Program-made: the position numbers and the translations under genes
Part shown: positions 1 through 10,731 of the stretch, one piece after another
Numbering within the stretch: the first letter of the stretch is position 1
How the letters are laid out: every line of letters starts with the position of its first letter
NCBI GenBank assembly: GCA_015680685.1
Contig: MNCI01000266.1
Coordinates: 162,644 to 211,521 of the forward strand
Source: Gnetum montanum
Taxonomy: Eukaryota > Streptophyta > Gnetopsida > Gnetales > Gnetaceae
Direction of reading: 5' to 3'
DNA: 48,878 bases
The notes under the pieces: generated by a model
Database searches by the model: none
What the model saw: the letters and a program-made list of their open reading frames with translations, nothing else
What the model was told of the DNA's origin: nothing

Positions 1-470
1 TTTTTTCTATTTTTGGTTAGGTTTTAATCCTTTTATAGGTTCTCCACATGTTTTGATCACATTGTAGGCTTTTGTAGACCATGACATGTTTCTTCTATTT
101 GATCCATGTCTTAACCGCCGCTCTGCTTACATTGGTCTTCTTGGTTGTAATTTTTTCTGAAGGAGCTTTCTTTAGTTTCATCACAACTTCTAGATGTTTT
201 TTCTCTAGCATTGTTGTAGCTCATCTCGTAGGTTTTTGTGGACCACGATATGTTTCTTCTATTTGATCCATGTCTTGACCATTGCTCTACTTACATTGGT
301 CTTCTTGGTTGTGGTTTTTTCTGAAGGAGCTTTTTTTAGTTTCATCATAACTTCTAGCTGTTTTTTCCCCAGCGTCGTTGTAGCTCATCTCTTCGTTGCT
401 GTTGAAGACTTTTGTTTGTTCCTATTTTTTATCCGGACACTTGCGTGCATGACATTCTTTGGTGTCAGAC

Positions 471-499
471 CCCTCATGTCCACTATCTAAACATGAGGG
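471..499. repeat. Perfect 9-bp stem hairpin at the start of LTR-like unit 1
   Basis: CCCTCATGT at 471-479 is the exact reverse complement of ACATGAGGG at 491-499, with an 11-base spacer. The same structure lies at the same place in the other units. Confidence 0.75.
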
Positions 500-964
500 T
501 TCCCCTAAACCTTATACACCCTTCGGCTCTACCAAAAGATATAATCTGTTGAATGCTTCATGTTTACTTTTGAAATACTGTTTGGTAATAGCTTTGTTGG
601 TACCACATCCCACTTTCATCTCGCCTTTCATGAGTGGGGCCCACTTTAATTTTAAAGCGGAAGTTTTTGTAATTTTAGAAGTTGGGACCCTATTTATACA
701 TGTACTGGCATGCTCATTCCTTTGCCTTTGCAGCTTCAGCTGCCTAACCACATTGCCTAAACACACTGATGAGGGGTGCAAGTCCCTGAAAATGTTCTGT
801 GTAACAACATACATTGTGCAATGCTATAAGCTTTCTATTACTTTATGTTTAACAATTTTTCTATTGTACAGTTTCTACAGTATTTCTCTTAGCCTTCCCA
901 TTTTTTCCTTGATGCACGAGATCTATTTATAAGATTTTCTAAAAACAATTTCTAAAAATTTTCT

Positions 965-1095
965 AAGAAAACTCATAAAAATTTTAAACTTCAAAAAATT
1001 TTTAAACTCCTAAAAATTTTAAACTCCCAAAAAATTTTAAACTCCAAAAAATTTTAAACTTTTAAAAAATTTTTAAACTCGTAAAAATTTTAATT
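965..1095. repeat. AT-rich short tandem repeat, AAAATTTTAAACTCC type
   Basis: About seven irregular copies of a unit of roughly 17 to 19 bases built from A-runs, TTTTAAACT and CC. It lies at the downstream end of LTR-like unit 1. Confidence 0.7.
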
Positions 1096-1281
1096 TTAGA
1101 GTAGGATTTTTAATTTTAAAGCTGGCTCTTTAATTTTAGAGTGAGCTTTTTTAAATTTTAGAGTGGGCTTTTTAATTTTAGAGTGGGCTTTTTAATTTTA
1201 GAGAGGGCTTTTTAATTTTAGAGTGGGCTTTAATTTTAGAGTAGGCTTTTTAATTTTAGAGTAGGCGTTCTAATTTTAGAA
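1096..1281. repeat. 20-bp tandem repeat, GGGCTTTTTAATTTTAGAGT
   Basis: About eight to nine near-identical copies of a 20-base unit follow each other directly. A single TTTTAATTTTAAAG-like copy stands at the same relative place in the other units (near 640, 2110 and 2905), so this array is probably a local expansion of that segment by slippage. Confidence 0.75.
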
Positions 1282-2727
1282 GTTGGGATCTTATTTATAC
1301 ATGTACTGGCATGCTCATTCCCTTGCCTTTGCAACTTCGGCTACCTGGCTGCATTGCCTAAACACACCGATGAGGGGTGCAAGTCCCCGAAAACATTTTT
1401 TGTAACAATATACATTGTGCAGTGCTATGAGCTTTATATTACTTTTTGTTTAACAATTTTTCTATTTTACATTTTCTACAGTATTTCTCTCAACCTTCCC
1501 ATTCTTTTCCTTGATGCATGAGATCCTTTCAAAATTTTTAAACTCCTAAAAATTTCTCTCTATCTTGTTGCTTTGGAATTGCTAAGCCTTGCTTGACAAC
1601 ATCTTTCATTGTTCTTTGGATTTTAACCATTTTTAGATCTTTTTTCTGTTTTGGTTAGGTATTAATTCTTTCCAAGGTTCTCCACGAGTTTTGATCACAT
1701 TGTAGGTTTATGCAGACCATGATATGTTTTTACTCTTTGATCCATGTCTTGGCCATCACTCTACTTACATTGGTCTTCTTGGTTCTGGTTTCTTCTAATG
1801 GTGTTTTCTTCAGTTTCATCACAACGTCTGGCTGTTTCTTCTTTAGTGTCATTGCAACTTGTCTTTTCGTTGCTATTGAAGATTTCTATTCATTGCTATT
1901 TTTAGCTGGACACTTGCGTGCATGAAATTATTTGATGTCGGACCCTTAATGTCCTCCATCTAAACATGTGGGTTTCCCTAAACCCTATACACCCTTCAGC
2001 TTTTCCAAAAGATCCAATTTGTTGAATGTTTCATGTTTTCTCTTGAAATACTATTTTGTAATAGTTTTGTTAGTACAACATCCCATATCGTCTATGACGA
2101 GTGGGGCCTGCTTTAATTTTAGAGCAGGATTTCTAATTTTAGAAGTTGAGACCTTATTTATACATGTACTAGTATGCTCATTTCCTTGCCTTTGTAGCTT
2201 CAGCTACATGGCTGCATTACCTAAACACACTGATAAGGGATGCAAGTCCCCAAAAATGTTTTTTGTAATAACATACATTGTGCAATGCTATGAGCTTTCT
2301 ATTACTTTCTATTTAACATTTTTTCTATTTTACAGTTTCTGTAGTATTTCTCTCAGCCTTTCCGTTCGTTTCCTTCATTCACAAGATTCTTTCAAAAATT
2401 TTAAACTCCTAAAAGTTTTAAACTCTTAAAAAATTTCAAAATTTTTTATCCTTTTACAAGTTCTCCATGGGTTTTGATTACGTTGTAGGTTTTTGTGTAC
2501 CATGACATGTTTCTTCTATTTGATCTGTGTCTTGACCACTGCTCTGCTTATGTTGGTATTCTTGGTTGTGGTTTCTTCTGAAGAAGCTTTCTTTAGTTTC
2601 ATCACAACCTCTGGTTGTTTCTTCTCCAACATCGTTGTAGCTCATCTCTTCATTTCTATTAAAGACTTTTGTTCATTCCTATTTTTTAGCCGAATGCTTC
2701 CGTGCATGACATTTTTTGGTGTCGAAC

Positions 2728-2756
2728 CCCTCATGTCCACCATCTAAACATGAGGG
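2728..2756. repeat. Perfect 9-bp stem hairpin in LTR-like unit 3
   Basis: The same CCCTCATGT and ACATGAGGG arms as at 471-499, again 11 bases apart. The copy at 3910-3938 has one changed base in the right arm, and the copy at 1944-1972 is degraded. Confidence 0.75.
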
Positions 2757-3909
2757 TTCCTGTAAACCCTATACAGCCTTCGACTCTGCCAAAAGATCCA
2801 ATTTGTTGAATGGTTCATGTTGAGTTTTGAAATACTGTTCTATAATAGTTTTGTTAGTACCACGTACCACCCCCATCTTTCCTTTGATGAGTGGGGCTCA
2901 CTTTAATTTTAAAGTAGGAGTTTTTATAATTTTAAAAGTTGGGAACCTATTTATACATGTTCTGGCATGCTCATTCCCTTACCTTTGCACCTTCAGCTAC
3001 TTGGCTGCATTGCCTAAACACACTGAGGACAGGTGCAAGTCCCCAAAAACATTTTATGTCACAAACATATGTTGTGCAATGTTATGAGCTTTCTATTACT
3101 TTATGTTTAATAGTTTTTCTATTCTATAGTTTCTACAGTATTTCTCTTAGAACCTTGTTATTTTCCTTGATGCAAGAGATCTATTTTCTAAAATTTTATA
3201 AAATTTTCTAAATTTTTTCTAATTTCAAGGTAGGATTTTTTCTAATTTTAAAAGTTGGGACCCTATTTATACATGTACTAACATGCTCATTCCCTTGCCT
3301 TTGCAGCTTCGGCTACCTAGCCACATTGCCTAAACACACTGATTAGGGGTGCAAGTCCCTAAAAATTTTTTGTGTAAAAACACATTGTGCAATTCGATAA
3401 GCTTTCTATTACTTTCTATTTAACAGTTTTTTCTGTTTTATAGTTTCTTCAGAATTTCTCTAAGCCTCCCCATTCTTTTCCTTGACGCATGAGATCTATT
3501 TATAAAATTTTCTAAAAATTTCTCTCTATTTCGCTACCTTGGAATTGCTAAGCCTTGCTTAACAATGTCTTTTGATATTCTCTAGATTCTAACCATTTTC
3601 AAATTTTTTTCTATTTTTGGTTAGGTTTTAATCCTTTTGTAGGTTCTTCATGGGTTTTGATCATATTGCAGGTTTTTGCAGACCACAACAAGTTTCTACT
3701 TTTTGATCAGTGTCTTGACCACCACTTTGCTTACATTGGTCTTCTTGGTTGTGGTTTCTTCTGAAGTTACTTTCTTCAGTTTCATCACAACCTCTAGTTG
3801 TTTCTTCTTCAGCATCATTGCAGCTCATCTCTTCGTTGCTATTGAAGACTTTTGTTCATTACTATTTTTAGCCAAATGCTTGCGTACATGACATTGTTTA
3901 GTGTTGGAC

Positions 3910-3938
3910 CCCTCATGTCCACCATCTAAAGATGAGGG
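3910..3938. repeat. Hairpin in LTR-like unit 4, one mismatch
   Basis: Left arm CCCTCATGT, right arm AGATGAGGG, 11-base spacer. It is the fourth positional copy of the hairpin in this block. Confidence 0.65.
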
Positions 3939-4443
3939 TTCCCCTAAACCCTATACATCCTTCGGCTCTACTAAAAGATCCAATTTGTTGAATGGTTCAT
4001 GCTCACTTTTGAAATATTGTTCTGTAATAGTTTTGTCAATATCACGTCCCACCCCCATCTTGCCTCTGATGAGTGGGACCCGCTCTAATTTTAAAACAGT
4101 AGTTTTCTAATTTTAGAAGTTGAGACCCTATTTATACATGTACTGGCATGCTCATTCCCTTGCCTTTGAAGCTTCAGCTACATAGTTGCATTTGCTAAAC
4201 ACACTGATAAGGGGTGCAAGTTCCTGAAAACGTTTTGTGTAACAACATACATTGTGCAATGCCATGAGCTTTCTATTACTTTCTATTTAATAGTTTTTTA
4301 TGTTTTACAGTTTCTTCAGTATTTCTCTTAGCCTCCTCGTTCTTTTCCTTGATGCATGAGATCTATTTTAAAATTTTCTAAAAAATTTTCAAAAAATTTT
4401 AAAATTTTAAGTATCCAAAATTATAAGTTCATCACCAAGATTT

Positions 4444-4656
4444 GTGATGTTCCAATCACCTTACACATCAACAAGGCTATCTTTTTTTCTCTTTGGTGTT
4501 TCCACTAAAGGGATGAAGGTTGTCACCAAACTAGTTAAGGAGACAAGCCACTACAAGAAGGTAGAGGCATGGTTTAGTGCTCACCATGGCCATTTTGATT
4601 TAGCCTTAGATGATTTACAAGTGCTAGAAGCAAAGGAGTCTTCTTCTTTGCTCTAA
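4444..4656 (+). other. Short unrecognised reading frame next to the element boundary
   Basis: An open frame of 70 codons lies between the LTR-like block and the left LTR of E2. Its composition is less biased than its neighbours and it ends 44 bases before the LTR. It may be the stump of an exon of the older element into which E2 inserted, since that element also has a plus-strand gene. I see no motif and no promoter, and this call is weak. Confidence 0.2.
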
Positions 4657-5275
4657 TCCCATGTCTTCCTTAAGCTATTATCACAAAAGGAGATGATTGG
4701 TGTACTGTCCAGAATCATTGGTCTCTGGCTGGAATGAAACAGAACCAAGAGATCCCCGAACAAGCACATAAGACCCTACGTTCGCCCGAGGGCAAGCTGA
4801 AACTCATGAAGGTAGAATACCTTGGGTGGTCCATACGCGGATCAGACAAGGATTTCCCCAAACGTATGCCGATGTGCAATATGCTGGGTTATATGCAAAC
4901 GGCGTAAGAAATGTAAAATCGGGCGTAAAAGTATAGGAATGCAGACAATAAGTACACAAAAATGAATAAAAAACTGTAACAAATCTTAGTGAAAGAAATG
5001 TGGCAATATTGTTGCATAATGGAAGTTACAATGCACCAGTCTAAACGTAGTTGTGGATCTGACACAAGGTGGATGGAAAGCTCCAGTGAATGCAGTGGGA
5101 TGATGGTTTGCTAGATTCGGCTGCAAGCACAGCATGGGATCTATATGCTCAGTGTGCAGGATAGAAGCCCAACGTGAAGGATGCAATGTTCTGGATGTTC
5201 TCAGTGTGGATTGCCCCAAACTTTTTGCCAAGATGCATCCGATTTTGCCAACCCCAATCCGGTCAAAAATCAGAG

Positions 5276-5283
5276 TTTTTATA
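5276..5283 (-). promoter_or_regulatory. TATA box of the E2 3' LTR
   Basis: TATAAAAA on the minus strand, well inside the LTR, at the same relative place as the TATA box in the other E2 LTR (28599-28606). It is the likely core promoter at the U3/R boundary. Confidence 0.5.
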
Positions 5284-5394
5284 CAAGCGTGGGCATTCTA
5301 TTCAGATCTAAGATGGGATTATTGGCTGTGGGGTGCTAGAATTCCAGATTGGGTGACATGTGGAGCGTTGACCAGGTGCAGATGAATGAAATTT

Positions 5395-5735
5395 TACAAG
5401 TGTACAGCGTGCTGCACGCTAGCTTGTGCTGTTGTACGCTAGCGTGTACATGCTGCGCATGTGAACTCGATGTACAGACTTGACTAAAACAAAAGAAGTC
5501 ATTTTTACAAACTACTGCTACAACAAGAAGTATCTAGTTCGCCCTTCGGATTTGGGCTCGGATGTCACGAGAGTGCTGCTGATATTCTTGGACTTGATCT
5601 GACATGGTTCTGCTGATGTCTTCCACTGATGTACGTTGTGCTGCACGCTGGATGGTGCACGTCGGGCGTACATGCTGGGTGTACAGGATGTACATGCTCG
5701 GCATATGAACCCCAAAGTGCATGATTTCAAGGTCA
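5395..5735. repeat. Dispersed ACGCTGGGC / TGTACGC motifs in the U3 of E2
   Basis: Motifs of the type GTGCTGTACGCTAGCGTGTA and GGCGTACATGCTGGGTGTAC recur at 5400-5460 and 5640-5705. They belong to the same motif family that forms arrays in the LTRs of E1 and at 29181-29275. Confidence 0.55.
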
Positions 5736-5742
5736 AAACCCA

Positions 5743-6719
5743 ATTAACGAAATGAAATTTATAGCTGGATAGGGGGATGGAAATTGTGGAGATTGGAAAC
5801 TGATCTAGGAATTGTGCATAGGGAAGGGGATGCTTTGGTGTGTGTTAGTTCGTGTTGATCCTTGTCAACAGCCATTGTCTAGTAGACTCGGGACCAAGAA
5901 ATGAGGTGTACGTCCTTTGGTGGAATAAGAATCTTGTTTAAGAGGACTTGTTGAAATAACCAAAGCCAAGATGATGATGTGTTACACTCTTTAGAGGAAC
6001 AAGGCCTCTGTTTGATATTAAAATGCACCTATTGGCGGAGAGCCAGAGCCATGTAATGAGATGTTACTTAAGTGTTTCAGACTTGAGTACTTGCTTCCAA
6101 GACAATTGCCTTCCTGCCTAGGGCTTATATGGGAAGTGCCAAGGGTCTTTTTTTTTGAAAGAGCTTTGTTTTGATCTTGTACTCATTGCTCAGGTGCCAT
6201 GTCATGTGTTGCATGTTGTGTGTTACAACTGCTTAAAGGTGTTGCAGTGCGCCACGGTGTGCTCGATGTTTTGGAATGCACTGGGTGTGTTTGGGGTATG
6301 ACTGAGTAGAGTATGTTGAGGAATAGATGGGAAATGTAATGGGAAATGTACTAGTGAATGGCTTGATTAACTTGGTTATGTGTGTTAGGCACAATGTGAT
6401 ACCTTGCCTCTGTGACGAAGTGCATTCTTGTACGAACACCTTTAAGTTTCATCCTACAAACACAACGCTAAGAAGACAAGAAAACCACGAGTGGGTGAGT
6501 AAGCTTAGAATTGAATAGCATTTGATAAAACCAGGCATCAGATGAGGCTTCAGATATGAAATATGAATGTCAGTGAGACTTCAGATATGGAATATGAATG
6601 TCAGTGATGTTGTTTGGATCCACTGATGATGAGTGAGGTAGTAGCTCTGATGAAGTTTGAATGCAGCTACCGATCAGGAGATTGAAGATGAAGCTACCAG
6701 TTTATAGTCATAGCGGAAA
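5743..6719. other. Internal 3' region of E2 without recognisable genes
   Basis: Between the left LTR and the short-repeat block there is no long frame on either strand and no similarity I can see to other parts of the window. It includes a purine-rich stretch on the plus strand near 5768-5812, which is the wrong strand for a polypurine tract of a minus-strand element. Confidence 0.4.
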
Positions 6720-6985
6720 ATGGTGGGTTATTTTTACATCATAACCCATTGGATGGTGTTGGTTTATCGTCATAGCGGATGGTACATTGCTAGTTTATAG
6801 TCTTGGCAGACTGTGAAGAGGCAAACTAGTTTATAATCTTAGCGGACTCTGGTGAATAAAACTATGGCAGTTTAAAGTCATACTAGACTGGTGCTAATTT
6901 ATTGTCATTGCGGACGAACTATGGTGTTAGTTTATTGTCACAACGCCAGGACGAGCTGTGGTATCAGTTTACCGTCATGATTCCA
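6720..6985. repeat. Degenerate short repeats downstream of integrase, TAGTTTATAGTCATAGCGGAC type
   Basis: Eight or nine imperfect copies of a unit built on TAGTTTATAGTCATAGCGGAC, spaced about 30 to 45 bases, begin just after the pol stop (read on the minus strand). Relatives with AGTTTAAGGCCTTACCGGGCC occur at 17280-17700, 22741-23034 and 32100-32225, always in the same orientation. Confidence 0.65.
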
Positions 6986-7011
6986 AGACTAGCACATACC
7001 TGAGTTCATGT

Positions 7012-8168
7012 TCAAACATAGAACAGTTTCAAGTACAAGTGGTTCGTCGGATGTGCAAGTTCATTACCATTCATATCAGTTAATTTAAATGCTCCATTGT
7101 CAAATGCTTTGGTGACCAAGTAGGATCCTTCCCAATTGGCTGAGAATTTATCCAGGAGTTCCTGAACGGCTTTGAGTACAAGGTCGCCTTCCTTGATCGG
7201 GTGTTTATTGATATCGTGTCGATGGTGCTATCATTGTTGCCTTTGGTACCATTCAATCTGATCGAGTGCATGCATGCATTCCTCCTCCACTGAATCCAAG
7301 TCAACAATGCGTAATTCATTTTTTTGATCTTCGTCGAGGAGTCCAAAGCGTGTGATCCTTAAGGACAGTACTTGCAACTCCAAAGGTAAAACAACTTCTG
7401 AACCATAAACAAGACTATATGGCATTTTACCTGTGGAGGTCTGATGTGTAGTGCGATAAGCCCATAGTACGTATACTAACTGTTCAAGCCATTTTCTCTT
7501 GCTCTGTGTAAGCATCTTCTTTAGCACTAAGATGATGATCTTATTTGTGGCTTCGGCTTGTCCATTGCTCTAAGGGTAGTATGGGGACGAAAATGAATGT
7601 TTTATCCCTAGACTTTCACATAAAGTTCTAGTTTTAGTACTGCTAAAATATGGCCCGTTATCAGTGATGATGGTCATTGGAATGCCAAAACGAGTCACAA
7701 TATTTTCTAGAATGAAGTTGCATATGTGTCTAGATGTGGTCTTCCTAAGAGGAATAGCTTCTACCCATTTCGTGAAATACTCTGTTGCGGTTATGATGAA
7801 GCTATGTCCCGTGGAAGATGGGGGAGTTATTGGCTTGATAATGTCTAACACCCACTTCTGGAAAGGCCAAGTGATTTGTGCCGTATGCAACTCATTTGGT
7901 TGAACATGTATCAAATTGCTATGTTTTTTATAGATACTGCATGTTTTGACCTTGGAGAAATAGTCATACTCCATGTGTGGCCAATAATAGCCCAAACTTC
8001 TTATTTTTGTTGCCATTGCTTTAGGCGCTATGTGTCCTCCGCATAGTCCATCATGTACTTGCTCGACGATGGTTTGTCCATCAGTGCTACTAACACATGT
8101 TAAAAATATGCCTTCGTAGGATCGATGACACAACGTGTCTCCTATCAATGCATACTGTCGAGAACATT
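7012..8168 (-). other. Integrase domain of E2 pol
   Basis: The zinc-binding region has a GGHIAPKAM segment and KTCSIYKKH, where the second cysteine of the usual CX2C is now tyrosine. The catalytic core shows WVLDII (first Asp), ITDNGPYFSS (second Asp) and SNGQAEATNK (Glu). A TAG lies directly before SNGQAEA. The C-terminal module GDLVLKAVQ and an ANWEGSYLV segment appear only after a frame change near 7231, ending with the stop at 7012. Confidence 0.85.
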
Positions 8169-8399
8169 TTCATACTACATATTTTTGTGCATTTGTTAGG
8201 TGTTGTGGTGTTTCACCGCATAGAAGGTACTCTTTTATGTCATCATACCATTCTACCACGTGTGTTGTACTAAAGGATGCAATCGGTAATTCATCGGGAG
8301 TATCAATTATAGAGCTAATTATAGAGCTAGGAAACATGTGGAACATATTTGGCGATATGTTTAGAGCTAACGTGGCAAGTACATCTGCGATGGTGTTAT

Positions 8400-8745
8400 C
8401 ATTTCTGGAAACATGTTGCACATCTGTATCTTTGAATCACTTCAGTAAGTGCTTAGCCAAATCACAGTATGGTTGTAAATGTTGTGCTTTGCATGTATAA
8501 ATGTCTGTGACTTGATTTAAAACTAGTTGTGAGTCTCCCCTGCCTACTAGTCGTGTGATGTTTGATGCTAGTGCCGCCATGAGACCTTTAAGAAGACCTT
8601 TGTATTCTGTTATGTTGTTGGTACAGTGAAAGTCAAAGCAATAGGCAAAAGGTTGGATCTCCCCGGAGGGATAGGTGATGACGGCGGCAGCGCTTCCCCC
8701 TCAAGAGGTGGATGCTCCATCAAAGTTCAAAATGGCATCATAGTC
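8400..8745 (-). other. Second, archaeal-type RNase H (aRNH) of E2 pol
   Basis: The frame holds LNFDGAST, then NNITEYKGLLKGLMAAL, VGRGDSQLV and a SRNDNTIADVLATLA ending. These match the D, E, D and final D pattern of the plant archaeal-type RNase H acquired by Tat elements. A TAG follows FDGASTS and another stop lies near 8450. The domain places E2 in the Tat clade with good confidence. Confidence 0.75.
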
Positions 8746-8845
8746 ATTGGGTACTATGTCTATCGCACTCACATTTTCATCAGGGAACTCTGGCTCTATC
8801 GTTGCCTGGTCGTGCATTGGTGATGCAGTCATTTGATTTGCTATG

Positions 8846-9240
8846 GCTTAACCTTTAACTGATGATTGTGTTATATAGTGTAGGTCAAACTCAGCTATCA
8901 TGGCTTTACAACGGGCTATTCTACTTGACTCATAAATGTTTCTTGTGATGGCTCTGAGCACGTTATCCTTATAGATTATATTGACTTGGTTATAAAAGAG
9001 ATAATGTCGCCATTTTTTCAAGGAGAAGATAAAGGCTAAACACGACCTCTCCACCTTGTTGTACTTCTTCTCATGGGCCACTAATGCATGGCTTAAATAG
9101 TAAACAGGGACTTCAGTTCCATTATCTCATTTCTAGCAGAGCATAGAAGCGATGGATGAATTCGAGGTGGCCAGGTAGATATAGAATGGTTTGTTATTCT
9201 GAGGAGGGTAAACTATCGGTAGTTGAACAAGTGCCTTTTT
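8846..9240 (-). other. First RNase H domain of E2 pol, degraded
   Basis: Downstream of RT comes a FEWTSQCQKAFNNIKKAL segment followed by KPFYIYLATS, where a catalytic aspartate is normally found (DAS in relatives), then VPVYYLSHAL, EKKYNKVERSCLAF and WRHYL. This is the Ty3/gypsy RNase H pattern. Two stops lie close together near 9125-9131, and the domain ends at a stop at about 8846. The apparent loss of the first aspartate and the stops make it inactive. Confidence 0.7.
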
Positions 9241-9369
9241 AATATTATTAAATGCTTTTTGGCACTGTGAAGTCCACTCAAAATGGACATTCTTACGTAG
9301 CAAATGGTTCATGGGTCTCAACTTGTCCGTCAGTTTTTCTATGAAACGCCTAATGAACTGTAATCTACC

Positions 9370-10107
9370 TTGTAGACCCCAAAGTTCAGTAAGGTTACTT
9401 GGTGGGTTTAAGTTGATAATAGCTTTAACCTTGTCTGGATCTACTCGTATTCCTGCTTCTGAGGCTACGAATCCAAGCATTTTTCCTGTTTTGACTCCAA
9501 AGACACATTTCTTTGGGTTAACTCTCAGTTCATATTTTAAACAACATTTTAGTACCAAGTCTAGATTGTGTACATGTTGTTCTGGTGTCTTTAATTTAAC
9601 CACAATATCATCTACATAATCGTTGAGTGAGTTGAAGATATAATCGCTAAAGATAAATGTCATCACTCTTTGGTATGTAGCGTCGGCATTCTTGAGACCG
9701 AATGGCATCATCGTATAGCAAAAAGTACCCCATGGTGTCATAAAGGTTATCCTAAGTTGATGCTCAGGGTTAATCTGTATCTGGTTATATCCTGAAAAAC
9801 CATCCATAAAAGACAACAAGGCATGTCCAGTGGTCGAATCAACTAGTTGATCAATGTTAGGTAGGGGGAAATCATCATTTATGGTTGCAACGTTGAGGTC
9901 CCGAAAGTCAATGCAGAGGCGAATGCTTCCGTTCTTCTTTGGGACAATGACCATGTTGGATACCCAGTCAGCATAGTCAATAGCCCGAATGAAACCAGCC
10001 TGATAAAGTTTGGTGATTTCATTACGGACTGCCAATGCTACCTCGGGTTTAACCTTACGTGCCTTTTGTTTCACTGGTCTTAATTTTGGGTCGAGTATAA
10101 TGTTGTG
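9370..10107 (-). other. Reverse transcriptase domain of E2 pol
   Basis: The frame shows the usual Ty3/gypsy RT blocks in order: a GFIRAI segment, VIVPKKNGSIRLCIDFRDLN, FPLPNIDQLVD, FMDGFSGYNQI, FMTPWGTFCYTMMPFGLKNA and the catalytic YVDD at 9607-9618. Catalytic residues are present. A TAG just upstream (near 10105-10107) interrupts the lead-in, and another stop lies after the thumb and connection region near 9130. Confidence 0.88.
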
Positions 10108-10410
10108 CTAGACGATTTGAGGTTCTAACCTAGGCATGTCAGTGTAGGACCAAGCGAATGCTTTTATGTTGTCTTTAAGCACTTGTGGTATGTCATTGGC
10201 CAATTTCGGGCTTAACAATGTACTTAGTTTTAGGATTTTAACTTCGTCATCTGGCATGGTGATGGGTGAAACACCACAAAATTTTTGAGCTTGGTACTTC
10301 TCCAGCAAAAAGTAGGTCCCTGGGACCCACGGACAACCATGGCTACATTTGGTGTCACGCATTGCAACTTTGGGATCAAAATGTTCAATTTTCACTAAGT
10401 ATGCAGTACC

Positions 10411-10680
10411 AGCGTATACGCCCGGCATCTACGCCCGACATCCACAGCGTATACGCCCAGCGTAGACATCCAACTTACACGCCCGACGTACACACCTCAC
10501 ATGTATGCTTGGTAGGTACAACAGATGCATACGCCCAACGATGAAATCCAAAGATAGCACTGAAGAGCAAGAATTGAAGCAAGTCGGCAACCGTCAGCGT
10601 ATACGCCCCAGCGTATATGCCCAGCATCCATCAGCGTATACACCCAGCGTATACGCCTAGCGTATACACCCAACGTCCAT
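10411..10680. repeat. GCGTATACGC palindrome array in the E1 5' LTR
   Basis: The 10-base palindrome GCGTATACGC and one-base variants (GCGTATACAC, GCGTATATGC) recur about eight times, usually followed by CCCAGC or CCCGAC. The same array stands in the right LTR at 16140-16310. Confidence 0.75.
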
Positions 10681-10689
10681 AATATCTCN

Positions 10690-10731
10690 TGCCAACCGAC
10701 CTGGATGAAGTGGAAAATGGGGGTTTTTATA
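10690..10731. other. 42-bp block inverted relative to the partner LTR, flanked by N
   Basis: The block is the reverse complement of the segment around 16403-16444 in the right LTR, with one difference. Single N characters stand exactly at its two ends (10689 and 10732). In the right LTR the segment carries the TATAAAAA box. An assembly error is the simplest reading. Confidence 0.85.

Larger units (their letters stand above)
1..4430. repeat. Tandem block of LTR-like repeat units
   Basis: About four copies of a two-part unit fill this stretch. Part A reads as a T-rich segment with a GTTTTGATCACATTGTAGG-like core (near 50, 1690, 2470 and 3660) and is partly doubled at 190-460. Part B starts with TGTCGGACCCCTCATGTCC or close variants (463, 1936, 2720, 3902) and runs into a TATTTATACATGTACTGGCA core that occurs six times (691, 1292, 2155, 2948, 3264, 4129). 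A TG start, a TATA-like box and a downstream T-rich region are what an LTR would show, so I infer tandem or recombined LTRs of a retroelement unrelated to the ones further right. The short hydrophobic reading frames here recur with every copy and are not genes. The family is not recognised. Confidence 0.6.
4701..5742 (-). mobile_element. 3' LTR of E2
   Basis: It starts TGTACTG and ends AACCCA on the plus strand, 1042 bases. It aligns along its whole length with 28024-29085. In the right-hand 285 bases I count 13 differences between the two copies, all but one transitions. The U5 part also matches the LTRs of E1 in opposite orientation. Sequence similarity to the other copies stops exactly at TGTACTG on the left. 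Confidence 0.8.
7012..10428 (-). pseudogene. pol: Tat-type pol: RT, RNase H, archaeal RNase H, integrase (broken)
   Basis: One minus-strand frame runs from 10428 to about 7231 with at least eight stop codons, then shifts frame and ends at 7012. Domains in order are a linker, reverse transcriptase with YVDD, RNase H, a second archaeal-type RNase H beginning around LNFDGAS, and integrase with a zinc region, D,D,E core and a C-terminal GDLVLK module. Two RNase H domains in this order are diagnostic of the Tat lineage. The product would copy element RNA to DNA and insert it. The 5' end is cut off at about 10403, where E1 begins; the missing upstream part may continue at 16974-17280. Several stops are TAG where the family has CAG. 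The copy is inactive. Confidence 0.85.

Noticed and set aside
81-4110. Several short plus-strand frames with hydrophobic, membrane-like translations (starts near 81, 236, 1710, 2493, 3676)
   Set aside because: They recur once per repeat unit, are T-rich by composition and have no conserved ends; they are translations of the repeat, not genes.
5768-5812. Purine-rich stretch near the left LTR as the polypurine tract of E2
   Set aside because: It is purine-rich on the plus strand, but the element is on the minus strand, and it does not adjoin the LTR.
7664-7903. Plus-strand frame within the integrase region
   Set aside because: It is the reverse of the integrase coding strand, which carries the recognised catalytic motifs.
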